The notes beneath the pieces were generated by a model. It was not told where the DNA came from, ran no database searches, and saw nothing but the letters and a program-made list of their open reading frames with translations. The translations under genes were made by a program, and so were the position numbers. A stretch of 64,000 nucleotides of DNA from Sarcocystis neurona (Eukaryota > Apicomplexa > Conoidasida > Eucoccidiorida > Sarcocystidae), in assembly GCA_000727475.1 (NCBI GenBank), contig KL647328.1:424003-488002 (forward strand). The letters are read 5' to 3'. Shown in pieces: positions 44,636-56,284 of the stretch. Each line of letters starts with the position of its first letter. Position 1 is the first letter of the stretch.

Positions 44636-44799
44636 TTAGACGGTGGTGTGGCGCACCGGAAAAGGCGGCAGCAAAATTTCTCTGAACTTGGGCAGCACTT
44701 TCTCTGCCGTTTCCGCGAAGTAGAGCTGTTTTCGCTCGAACACCTGGTGAAAGGCATCTCGCCACACTGCAGCGCTCTCAAGACATGGTGATCCTTCCT
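44636..44799 (-). CDS. Large minus-strand gene: last exon
   Basis: The acceptor is a pyrimidine tract ending CTCTGCTTCAG. The exon reads EGSPCLESAAVWRDAFHQVF, then ERKQLYFAETAEKVLPKFRE and ILLPPFPVRHTTV before TAA at 44638-44636. It enters with two bases that complete a Gln codon begun by the single base left over from the exon at 46076-46415, so the phase fits exactly. The helical, repeat-free composition is plainly protein-like. The 1.28-kb intron before it (44800-46075) holds unique sequence and TA microsatellite (45490-45960). Confidence 0.6.
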
Positions 44800-46075
44800 C
44801 TGAAGCAGAGAATAGCAAGCAGGGAGAGATGATCCGGCGGACACGGCAGCACAGCAGTTTCACTTGGTGCCGCAGTCCCCCTCAATGTATAGACATTCCT
44901 ATATTGCAGTCTGTCACATAAACACATATGTAGAAGTGGTGAGGGTATGCGCTGCCGCACAGATAGACAAGCTCACTTTCCTCGATGTGAAGTGTAGGTG
45001 CATGGACGCCGTCCTTGGATGTATACATCTCTGGCTACGTCTACCTCTTTTATTGGGCGAAGCGCTGCAATTCAACGCAGAGACAGTTTCCCCTTCCTTC
45101 AAAGGCAAAAGTCTCAAATTCGCTCTGCCTTTTAACCCCGCTCTGCACGCCTGTGCGGCTGTACATCCTTCTCTCTGAACCTACGCAAACCTTGTCGCAT
45201 TCTCGGAATAGCGCCTCGCTGCGTCAACTCTCCCCGCTGTCTGCGCAAGCGTGGGCTGCTGTCGTATGCGCTTCTTCGTTACAGACCATATGAGGCTGTG
45301 CAAGCTGTTCACAACGCGATATGTAAGCGTTCAGTAATAAGGCTGCCCGTCACTGACAAATAGGGACGAATGAAAAAACCTGAAGCTGGACACTGTTGAG
45401 TATGCAGTCGTAACGTCAACACGTGAGCCGGGGAGAATTCGTTTAGAGCAGAGAGCCAGTGGACTCCACACACACACCTATGTAGAGACGTTCTATATAT
45501 ATATTATATACATATGGAGAAATGAGTAACTGCAGACAGGAAGATACAAGTTGTCTGTGAGTGCATATATATATATATATATATATATGCACGCACAAAC
45601 AAGCTGGACATCTGAGGTAGTGCCGAAAGTAAGCTGTGAATTGGCTTTGCCGCAACTGTACACATGCAGCTTAATAACTGAATAATTAGAGGCACTCACG
45701 AAGAGAGGTCTCGGGAACATATATATATATATATATTTATGTACAGAGAGAGACAGACAGAGACGCATATACGCAAATACATTTATTGGTAGGCAAATAC
45801 ACAAATATACAGGCGTAAACGCATGAGTGCATTTCGTATATATATATATATATATACGTATATGTATATACCTTTGAGCGGCTTTGTCTCTCTATATGTA
45901 CGTATACACACGCACATATATATGCATATATATATATATATATGTATATAAATACGCGCACAGACACAGATATACTCGTACAATTACGTAGGGACGTCTG
46001 TATTTGAATGGTTTTCTCAGAAAGCACGTATACAGAAATCGTGTGCAAAAGCAACTGGATAGACCTGCAACTTAC

Positions 46076-46415
46076 GGATACGGTAAGTGGCTGCTGAAGA
46101 GTCGAATGAGGACGCCTGTTCCACACGCGAGGAGGACGGAGTCGCGGAGTAAGTACCAGAAGCAGCAGCCGTCGTAGCAGGGACAGAAGAACCAGCAGCA
46201 GAAGCGGGAAAAGCACCAGCAGAAGCGGAAGCAGCATCAGCTGGAACAGCAGAATCAGCTGAAGCAGCGGCACCAAGGGCAGCTGCAGCGGATGCACCAA
46301 TAGGAGAGGCAGGAGCAGTGGGCAGCGTAGTGGCGCGCAGTACGCCCTCACGAACAAGTGCCTGCAGCAGATAAGAAACCTCGGCCGCGTCAAGCACTGC
46401 CATGGCGTCCTTCAC
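46076..46415 (-). CDS. Large minus-strand gene: exon with winged-helix-like segment
   Basis: It starts after TCGCGATGCAG and ends at an excellent donor, TATCC|GTAAGT. The first 28 residues (VKDAMAVLDAAEVSYLLQAL, then VREGVLR) have the helix-turn-helix-plus-strand pattern of the end of a winged helix. The remaining 85 residues are Ala/Ser/Pro-rich. On the sense strand that second part is CTG/CTT pyrimidine-rich, so it could instead be a further intron, with a short exon (ASSFDSSAATYRI) after GTGGAACAG; both readings keep the frame. It is preceded by a 366-bp intron. Confidence 0.6.
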
Positions 46416-46781
46416 CTGCATCGCGACAACGAGAGGCACACGGCACCGCAGCAGCAGCAGCACTCATGGAGGGAGCAGGGGCATCAGGGCGTTGTGATCG
46501 TCTCCCGGTCTTTTTCTCTCAGCACGTGTCTCCCACGCATGCAGATATATAGGTGTACATGCAGTGTATACGTGCAAAATGTTTTGAAAATACACACACC
46601 TGTACACACAAGACATATATTTATTTAGTCGAAGATATATTTTATATACGACTGGAACAAAGAACTCATCTTTTTTGCATGCGCACGTGTATGTATATAC
46701 GCAAACGTTCGTCCTCCGACATACTTGATATACGGACAGTATAGTGAACACGCTAGCGAGGTCACACGCGATAGTACATAC

Positions 46782-48710
46782 CTGCGCTGCAGTGCTGGCA
46801 GGTTTGTTGCGCAGGAGCGCCCAGGTCGAGAGACTGAGCAGCTGCAGCACACTGCTGTTTATACGCCCGTCGAGACGCAGCCACGCGACCGGGCAGCGTA
46901 ATTCCTTGTTCAACCGCCAGAGCTTGTCTGCGTCTGCGTCTGCCGCAGTGCAAGAAAGAGCATTTGCTGCTGCAGCAGAGCGGATCATCTGCTCCTTCTT
47001 CGTCTGCTCAGCGCGGAGTAGAAATTGCCAGAGAGATACGCCTACCGCATCTTTCTCTGCACCGTCCTGCTTCTGCCTGCTTCCGCCAATGCAACACGAA
47101 GACGCGGCACCGGTACTGCTCCCTCTGTTCGTCTCGCCTTCGCCTCGATATGTGCCCTGCGTAAGCGCCGGCTGCTGCAAGCTACTGCTGCTGCGAGCGC
47201 GGGAGACGCTGCTGCTGACAAAGTCTTGGCAGCCGCGAGCTGCGGTTGTTCGGCCGGCAACAGGGACTGCAGCAGCACGAGACGCGGTGGCAGCAGTAGC
47301 TGCCTTCTGCACATTTGCTGCCAGACAGGGGGTCGCTGCTGCTGTTGTTTCTTGTGTCTCTGTCAGGTGCGCAGGACCGTTTCCCTCCTCTTCTCCTGCT
47401 GCTAACGCATTTGCTGCAGGAGCAGCCCCCTCCCCTGCTTCGCCCTGCTGCTGCATTGCGTACAACACAGTCGCGAGGAAATGCTGCGCTGCAGCGAGCT
47501 CGCACCGTCGAAAATTTCTCTCGGTGAGTCCCGCATCTAAAACGTCTCTGTCGCTATCCTGTGAGAGACGAGCCTCCATCAAAGCGCGTGCTTCTGCAGC
47601 TGTCCGTGCTCCTGCAGGCCCACCCGCTGCGGCTTCATCGTCTCCACCAGCTGGCGCCGCAGGTGGTGCTGATGTTGCTTCAGGCAGCGCTTGTGGCGAT
47701 GCTGCATCTCCGGCAGAAACTGCGCCTGCGTCTGCTCCTGCAGTCACTGCTGAGGTTCCTCCGGTAGCCAAAGAACGGCTTCGTGACGCTCCTCTTGCTC
47801 TTGCTCCTCCGGCCGTTGCGCCTGTTGCCGGGGTAGTTGCTGCTGCAGCGGTTGGCAATGGCGATGCTGCTAGTCTTCGACGCGTTGCTGGTGCTGCTGC
47901 TGGAGGCACGGGCTCTGCTCTCGTTCGAATTGGCCTGGCGGCTGCAGAGGGGAGGGTCGAGACTGCTGGTATTGCTTCTCCCCAAGTTGGTGCTGCAGAA
48001 GAAGACACTGCTGTTGCTGGCTCTCTTGCCACGGGCAATGCTGCTGCTGCTGTTGTGGCTGCTGCAGAAGTTGCTGCTGCTGCTGCAGACATTTCTGCTT
48101 CTGCGGAAGTTGCTGGTGTGGCGGCGGTTACTGCAGGTGTTGCTGCTGTTGGTGAGAGTGGAAGAAATGCGCTTAGCAAAGCAGGTGTAGTCTCGTCTCC
48201 CGGTCCCCACACACTCCACACGAGCCGAGGAACACCAGGCGGCAGTTTCGTGGGGTCTCGCACCGGCAGCAACGGAGTCCTGGTGGCTTCTTCCCGTAGA
48301 CAGGCCTCTCCTACCTTTTCTTCGTTTTGTTGCGTCTGCGCATGCACGTTCTGCTGTTGAAGCTCCGCCTGCAGACCGGAAGTAACAGCAGCTTCTGTAG
48401 CTGAGGCAGAAGATGCAATAGCAGAGTCGCTCCCATCGACATCCTGCAGGTGTATACGCTGCTGCGAGTTCCCTGCTGCGGCCGCTTCCGCAGCGGAGGC
48501 AACACCGGCAGCAGCAGCAGCAGTGAAGGAGTATAACCGGTCTCTTCGAACACGCATTACACGCACGCAGTAGCGCTGCGCAGCTTCTCTGCTGTTGACG
48601 AGACGCCACTCAGCTGCTGCAGGCAGCAGTCCAACAAGCCGCAGCTGCTGCAGCAACGTCACCACCACCTGGAAGGCAGCAGCAGCTGCAGCCGCAACTT
48701 CAGCTTCGCG
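46782..48710 (-). CDS. Large minus-strand gene: exon of 643 codons with winged-helix-like start
   Basis: It starts after a pyrimidine tract ending GTGTGTGATTCAG and ends at CAG|GTATGT, both near consensus and both phase 0. The first 70 residues (VVVTLLQQLRLVGLLPAAAE, then WRLVNSREAAQRY and VRVMRVRRDRLYSF) resemble the recognition helix and wing of a winged-helix domain. The middle is Ala/Thr/Ser-rich low complexity. An ordinary segment closes it (LWRLNKELRCPVAWLRLDGR, then INSSVLQLLSLSTWALLRNK). The frame is open past the donor into TA microsatellite, which is intron. Confidence 0.62.
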
Positions 48711-49206
48711 CTGAATCACACACACGCAGCAGCAAAACGAAGCGCAGTAGTAGCCCAAGCAGGAAAGGCGACAGTGTGAGATGGGCAGTCGGCCACCATT
48801 CCCGCATCAGTAGTAAACGCAAGGAGGTACACCTACCGGAACAGGACGCGCAGCAGCAAGAGGCGAAAATGGGAGGAAGAGGAGAAGGAGCGCCAGGAAA
48901 AGGGTAGCACCACAAGGAAGGGCAGCCACAGCAGCACCGAGACAACAGCAGCGCGAAGACAGCAACACCAAATGACGGCGCGAAGCAATGGAAGGAAGAA
49001 CAAGGCCAGGACGAGCAACACCAGCGTGACAACGGCAGCCTGCAGCAGCATATGGAAGCGCACAACCAGCAGCAGCCCAAGCCACGCCTACAGCAGCTGC
49101 AGCAGGAGCGAACCGAAGATACGTAGAATACGTGTACTAGGGAGGACTCCCCCCTTGCGGGAATCTACAGTTGCCTTTGTAGCAGCAGCACGAGAGGAAG
49201 TGAGAC

Positions 49207-52200
49207 TCTCCACATCAACTGCTTTTCTTCCGGCTTCTTCCGGAGCTCGTAGCTGCTTCTCACCGCCTCTGCAGCTGGAAGGCGCTGCCGTTGCATGCGG
49301 AGCAGCGCTTGAGTAAAATGTTCGAAGCTGCTCGCCATCACCGCCTTCTGTCCTCCGCGGTGCTCGCAGGACCTTATCTGCTGCTGCTGTGTGGACTGCT
49401 GCTGCTCTTGTCCCGAGAGCTCCGGTTGCGGCTGCTGCTTGGGCTGCTTCTGCTGCAGACAGCACTCGTGCCGCTGCTGCTGGGCGTGGAGCAGCGCGTC
49501 CTGCTCGCCCTCCTGCTGTTGTCCTTGTAGCACCTCCGCGACGCCGAGGTTCAAGCCAGGAGCAGCGGCAGCAGCAGGTGACAGACGCTGCACCACGTCG
49601 TCCGGTGGAACCGCAGGAGCAGCTGACGGAAGCTGCAGCAGACACTGGGCTGCAGCAGCAAGAAAGACCTCTGAGACGGAGCATCCTGCTGGTCCCGCCT
49701 GCTGCACCTGCTGCAGGACGTCAGCAGCTAGGACCGACAACCACGTCTGGACTGGCCGACCTCGACCGGCTTCGGCCACGCGGAGCGAATTAGAAGAAGC
49801 AGAAGAAGACTGAGAAGACGGGCTGCTGCTTTGTTGTTTGTGAGGAACAAATGCAGGCGCATTGCTTCGACAAATGTAACACGCGTGTTGCATCTGGAAG
49901 CAGCCACATGCTGTGCCCTGTCTACTGCTGTTGCTGTTGTCTCGTTGCCCGCTGCTGCTGCCTCCGGCGGTGCTGTGGTGCTGCTCTGCGTTGCTGCTGC
50001 CCTCCGCACCGGTGGCTGCGGTACGGAGCGGCCACCTCTCCCAGGCAGCAGCAGCAGAAGCAGCAGCAGCAGCAAGCTTTTCGCTGCGACCACGTGTCTG
50101 TGGGGAGGCTGCTGCTGCGGGTGAAAAGAAGTCGCCGGAGGGGGACGAGGCAGGTGCTGCACCAGAATACGAAGGGAGAGGAGATATAGAAGAGCTCCCA
50201 CAAGTAACCGACGACGCATTGTCTACAGGACTTCCTGCTGCGGCTGTTGCACACTTTCTGCTGTTGCTTCTCCTTGTATTACTACGCTGCCTGCCTCTTC
50301 GTGTCACTCGACCGACACCACCCCGTTTCTCCGTGTCACCTGCTGCTGCTGCAGAACGTTCGCACCTCGTCTCTGCAGCAGCAGCTGCCGCTCCAGCGCC
50401 AGGTTCATCATCCGCTGCCCCTTTGTCCGTGCTGTCATTTCCCTTCTTCCCTTGCTGCTGCTTCCGCTGTTCTTCGTCCTCCTCCTCTTCCTCGTGAATT
50501 GCTCTTCCTGCGTCTCTGCTTCTCTTCCGCCGACCAGTGCGACTGCCGCTCTTGCCTCTGCTGCTCGTGCTGGTGGCCTCGCTACTCCTCTTGCTCCTTT
50601 CGCGGTTGCTGCTGCTAGTGCTGGGTTTGTTACTGCTGCTGCTGCTGCTTCTGCAGCTTCCGCTGCCAGCGTCGCTGCCGCCGCTGCTGCTTTCCGACTC
50701 CTTCCAGCGGTGTGACTCCTCACGTGCCCCTTTCGACTGCATCCCAGTCTCAGTCTCGCTTCCTCCTGCTACCGCTCCCTCTCCTCCTCCTGCTGAAGCA
50801 GCTGCTGCTCCTCCCCCTGCAGCAGCTGCTTCGCTTTCTCCTTCTCGTTCTGCTGCTGCCGCAGTAGCGTCGGCTGCATTAGCCGCCGTGCCAGCAGCAG
50901 CAGCTGCTCTCCCGCCAAAAGGCATTTCGGCTTCTAACGCTGCGAGAAGCAAAGCAGCGCCGGCAGCAGGCGGACTACTCTGTAGCACGGGAAGCAGCAT
51001 CCGCTTCTGCAGCAGATGCACGCAGATGCGCGTGGCTGCTCCTGCGGCACACGCCACGCAGAGAAATGGCCGCGGGGTTTGAGGAAGAGCAGCAGCAACA
51101 GGCGTTCCAGTAGCAGCAGAAACAGCGCCAGTTCCACCGTCACCTTTTGCGGCTGCCGCTGCTGGAGCACAGGTCAGTGTGGACGCTGTAGCGGCCGGCG
51201 CCAGTGCTGAGTTGCCTGCTCCGGTTTCTTCACGAATGCTCACTTCTGCTCCCACTCCTGCCCGTGCTCGAGAGACTGCTGCTGCTGCTGGTGCTGCAGA
51301 GGCTGGTGACTCAGCTGTTGCCGTTGCTGGTAGTTCTGCTGGTACTCGTGAGGCGGCCCCTGCGCCTGCAGGCGATGCTGCGGCTGCTGCGCCTCGAGCT
51401 GCAGCACACTCTCCTGCTCTGCTGCGTGCACGCCCAGGGAGGCCGGCAAAAAATTGGGCGAAAAATTCTTCTCTTGTTTCTTCACTCCGAAGTATCGGAA
51501 GAACCTCCTGCACAAGAGCGTCCTCCTCTTCATTTTCGTCATAGACGTCGTTTGCTAATTTGGCTGCATGTTGCTCTCCAGCAGCAGCTGCTGCATTTGG
51601 ACGTCCTCGCTGCTGCCGCTGTTCCTGCATGCGCAGAGAGTTCGCCGCTGTCTGATCTTTTGTTGCTGTTGCTTCTCCTGACTCTGTTGCTGAGGATCCC
51701 GTGGTTACTGGCGCTGTTGAACGCGCTGCTGCTGCGGCTGCGGCGCCTGCTGCTGTTGAGGGGGTCGCTCGAAAGAATGCCTGTTTGTATATGCTGCTGC
51801 TGCCTGCCGCTGCTGCAGTCGGCAGCAGCAGCGCGGGAGCGTCGGTCCACCAACCCCACTGATCATCTTCAAAATACTCAGGCAACGCCAGTGGAAACGC
51901 TTCGCATGCGTCTGCCACTGTCCCAGCTGCAGAAGGTGAGGCGGCAGCAGACGGAGCAGCAGAGTGCGCAGCAGCAGCAGGACTGGCGGCGTCTCCGCCA
52001 CCCCCCACGGCACCAGCAGCAACAGCTATCGCAGCAATTCCTCTGGCAAACACAGGCGGCAGCAACGCGGGATCCATAGCCTCTTGGTCCGAAGAAGCGC
52101 CGAAGAAGTCCGCTGCTTGCTGCTGCTGCTGCTGACTGGGAAGGTGGTAGCCCGCAGGAGGTAGCGCTGCAGCAGGAACAGAAGCGAACGCCGGACGGCT

Positions 52201-53559
52201 TGCTTCTGCGGGGCACGCTGCAGCAGCAACAGCAGGCGCAAGAACGATACCAGCAGGAGGCGCAGCAGATGTTTCTACTTCCCGCGTCCTCGTCTCCTCT
52301 GCAGAGGGCCGCATTACCACGAGGGACGACGCAGCACACCTCCCCTCTGTTGCATATCTTTGCTGCTCCTGCAGCTGCGATGCCTGCTTCACGTCTCGCC
52401 ATTGCGTCTCCTGTGACGGAAGCGGCTGCTGCCGTGCTCCCTCCCGCAGCAGCAGCGCCTGTTGCTTCTGTTGCTGCTGCTGCGGCTCATTGCCTGTCTC
52501 TTCGAAGGGCTCGCCTGCACGGCCTTGACCAGCACAGACGTGTTTCGGCTGCTGCTGCCGCTGCGGCTGCTTCTTCAATGGTGCTGTCCCTGCACTGCTG
52601 CTCCCTATCATGTCAAAGGCTCTCTGCTGCTCCTGCAGCAGGAGCTGCAGCGGCGTCGTTGTTGCACCTTCGTTATCGCTGCTCTTTGCCACGCGCTCTG
52701 CTCCCGCTGGTGCTCGCACACACCTGGGCGCCTCACGGCATTCGGCAGCACCTGCTGCGTCTCCTGCTGCTGCGACGCGGCGACTACTCTCTCTGGCTTC
52801 GTCAGCCGCTTTTGATCCTGTTGCTGCAGCAGCACCACCGGGTCCGAGAGCCGAACCCGGTGAAGCTGCCCGCCACCTTTCTCCCGCTGCACCAGCAGAA
52901 GCAGCAGAGTCTGCACCATTAGCAGCAGCTGGACGATAAAAAGGAGAGCGTAAGGGCGCAGCAGTGAGCGTGAGGGCGTCAACTCCGCAGAGTAAAGGCG
53001 CGTCTCTGGTGAGGCGTAGCAGATGCGTTCTGACCCCTCCCTCCCCGAGGTGGGCTTCTGCTGCTGTGCCTGCTGCTGCTGTTGCCGCTGCGCCGCCTGC
53101 TGCCGCTGCAGGATCTGCTGCTGCTGCTGCGCCTGCTGAAGAGCCGCCCCTCCCATGCTGTTGACGCCGTGGTGGGCGTCCTGCGAGCGCGGGCCGGGGA
53201 AATGCATGCGACGGCACATCTGAATCGTCTGATGTGTCTTCTTCGCCCTCTTCCTCCTCCTCGTCCTCCTCCCCTTCAGCAGAAGCGGCAGCAGCAAGGT
53301 CGTCTTCCTCTTCATTCGCTAGTGCTGCAGCTGCTGCACCGCATGTGCCTTCCTCTCTCTTCCCTGGTTCTTCTCTTTGCGGGCTTCCTCGTCCCTCTTC
53401 TCCACCTTCTCTTCTTCTGTTTCTGCCACTGCTGCGGCTGCTGCGCCTTCCCAGGGCACGCGAGTCGGCAGAAGCAGCAGCAACAGCAGGTGCCCCGGCC
53501 GACTCTTCCTCTGCGGCCTCCAGCAGCCGCAGCAGGCTGGCGTCAAGATCCTCCTCGTT
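49207..53559 (-). CDS. Large minus-strand gene: main exon, about 1,450 codons
   Basis: The acceptor is TTCTGTGAGCCAG at 53560. The exon opens with NEEDLDASLLRLLEAAEEES and an acidic region. It then has islands of ordinary sequence separated by Ala-, Gln- and Ser-rich runs: HLLRLTRDAPLLCGVDALTL, LPEYFEDDQWGWWTDAPALL, LVQEVLPILRSEETREEFFA, FLCVACAAGAATRICVHLLQ, and near the end TWLSVLAADVLQQVQQAGPA followed by GCSVSEVF. The last has the I...G..G.S..E pattern of the first helices of winged-helix domains seen in transcription factor subunits. The 3' end is uncertain: the frame stops at 49165, and the only phase-0 donors before it (AGA|GTCTCA at 49207, CTC|GTGCTG) are weak. The 496-bp intron that follows is CTG-type on the sense strand. 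Confidence 0.6.
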
Positions 53560-53711
53560 CTGGCTCACAGAACAAAGGAAGAAGCAAAGAACCGAAGATG
53601 GTCCAAAAGAACGTAGCCCCATACTTTGCGAGAGACACAACGGAAAATAACACACGTACCCGGACAGCAAAACAACAGACCGAAAGAGAGAGAAAGAAAT
53701 ACACACGCACA

Positions 53712-54101
53712 CGTACTCAATACTCTACGACGCATCCAAGAAGCGCGGGCATACATATATATATATATTTGTGAAACACACACATGGAGATTCACATACA
53801 CCGCTACCAATGGCAATTTATATACCCACATACACGTGTAGACGCACGTGCTCCTTTAGGATGAACAAATACCCTCGTCCAAGAAATCAGAAAGGCTATA
53901 CAGATATGTACATATATATATATGCATGAATACTAAGACACCAGCATATATATATATATATATACACAAAGACACACACATACATGTGTACATACATATA
54001 CACGTACAAATATATATATATATATATTGCAGTATCAGATATAGTCCCAATAGACGAGGACACACATACGTTTCTGGATAAGTGTCGTCATCCTCGTAAA
54101 C

Positions 54102-54132
<31 letters not shown>

Positions 54133-55091
54133 TACACATATATATATACATATGTGTATATTCATATCCATATATATATATATATATGTATAGAGTGCAG
54201 TTTCAAATATACTCAAAAGAAGACAGAGATATACGTGTAGAGAGAGAGGGAGGTGTGCAGAGGTAGAGCTTCACGTCCACTTTCTTCAGAGAGAGGCGCC
54301 CTTTAATTCTCGTGTCTCACAAGCAACTCCAACACATCTGCATGCGTGCGCGCTTACACAGCCATCCATACAGAGTGATGTCGCGATACATACATACATA
54401 TATATATATACATATATACGTAAACTGACTCCTCTATAAGGTGCCCGTCACACGTCTACATATACGAACAAATTTATGTACATATGTACATCATATGTGT
54501 ATACACACACGTACGTATATATATATATATAAGACAGGCTGGACAGTCTGCTGCGTTCTCTTCAAAGTATGTAGCAAGTGTGTGTGCGACCTCTTTGATG
54601 TCAACTGAAGTCTACGTGGGCGTATATTCATACACACTACCTCTTCCTGTATACGAACACAGATGGACAAGGATAAATAGAAGTACAGGTAAACAGATAC
54701 AAATATGTATATTATATGTATATGTAAAGAGAAATGCAGGAAAGTCGACTAAACCTGTGTAGCTATCCCATTGCACATCCTCACATCAACATATATATAT
54801 ATATATAAAGAGATAAAGACAAAGAGAAAGATGCGTGTGCGTCTCCGGTGCGTGTACATACACATGCGTATTCATACGTTATCCATCTGGCTATACATAT
54901 ACATATATGTACAAACATATATATATATGCATATATACATACGTTACATATTTGGCTATATATATATATATACATACATACATACATACACAGATGCGTG
55001 TAGATGTTATCTATTTGGCTATATATATATATATATTATGTGGACACTCGTGTTAAGTATATACACACGTCTGAAAGAGTGACTTCGGTAC
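53712..55091. repeat. TA/CA microsatellite, probable intron of the large gene
   Basis: Many (TA)n runs of 15-30 bases separated by CACA and unique patches (54220-54380, 54550-54620). The only frames encode Tyr/Ile/Thr runs. It lies between two minus-strand exons whose phases match. Confidence 0.7.
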
Positions 55092-56253
55092 CTCTTCCAG
55101 GTCTTCGAATGCTGCTGCTGCAGCCTGGTGTGCCCCCCTGCTTTCTGTGGTAGCGAAGTTGTACGGGGAAGAAGAAGCAGCAGCTACAGCAGCGATATAT
55201 GCTGCAGCACCAGAATACTCTGCCCCGGCTGCATGTTGCTGGCTGTAGAGCAGCAAGCTTTGTTGGCCGCCACGCCACTGCGGCCGCAGCAGCACTTCTC
55301 CCGCTGCTGCTTGCTCCAGCAGCAGCAGCACGCGCGCAGGCGTCACGTTTCGCCCCAGCAGCTCTCTCCTCGTTACAGAGAAGCCGCTGCTGCTGCTGTT
55401 GCTGCCACCTTCAGTGCTTCCCCCGCTTGTTCTTCTTCTTTTTCCTTCCCTGGCTGCTGCTGCTTCCTCTTCTTCCTCTGTAGTCCCAGCTGCTGGGGAA
55501 GCTCGTGCTACTGCTGCTGTACAGTCGCCTGCTGCTGCGTCTCCTCCTCCTCCTCCTCTTGTTCTTCCTTCTGCTGTTGTTCCTTCTCCCGGTGTTTTTT
55601 CAGCTGCTGCCGCTGCTGCCGCTGGTCGACTTGGTTCTGCTGCTCCGTTCCTGCCAATTGCTGCTGACGTTCCTATCCCCTCTCTTCTTCTCCTCCGTCC
55701 TCCTCTGTTCTCTTCTCCTTCTTCAGCACAGCGTATTGCTGCTGCTGCAAGTCCCGCTTCCGTCGAATGCTGCTCTAAACTGCGACGGCTTTCCGGAAAA
55801 GGCACATCTTCCTGGCACAGACCAACAGCACCAACGGTTCTCTCTGTGGCCTGCGCAGATGCCTCTTCACCCTGCACCCGCCGCTGCTGTTGCTCTACCT
55901 GCTGCTGCTGCTGCTGTAGGTGTAGCTGCTGCTTCTGCTGCTCCTCTTCCTCTTCCTCCGCGTCCTCGTTCTCCTCTTCCTCCTCTGCGTGACGCTGCGA
56001 GAGCCGTTCCTGGCTCAGCGACTCCCCCTGCTGGCGGCCCTCCTGCAGCTGGAGCGACTTCTGCCTGTGCTGTTGCTTCTGCTGTAGTGAAGCCGGCGCC
56101 AACTCCTCCTGCCGCTGCGGCAAGACCTCCTGCTGTGCCTGCTCCAAGACCTTCTCCTGCTCCTGTGGCTGTTGCTTGAGGAGAATTTCACGTAGGAGAG
56201 ACGAAAAGGAGCGCAGCACGCGCAGCTTCCCGAACAGAGCCACGCGAGCCCCG
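55092..56253 (-). CDS. Large minus-strand gene (or separate gene): Gln/Glu-rich exon
   Basis: It starts after TTGTTGGGCAG with one base completing a Ser codon and ends at GAAGAG|GTACCG in phase 0, both compatible with the neighbouring exons. It reads GARVALFGKLRVLRSFSSLL, a long Gln/Glu coiled-coil-like region, an acidic stretch, Ala/Gly/Arg-rich linkers, and an ordinary C-terminal part (VTRRELLGRNVTPARVLLLL, then EQAAAGEVLLRPQWRGGQQS). No ATG opens the frame, which supports an upstream exon. The donor is weak; without it the frame stops at 55053 inside microsatellite. Confidence 0.5.
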
Positions 56254-56284
56254 CTGCCCAACAATTTATCAAACCGTCACAACG

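Noticed and set aside
46744..48360. 538-codon plus open frame
   Set aside because: It is antisense to a minus exon with near-consensus splice sites. Its sequence is Ala/Val/Ser-rich and has no domain.
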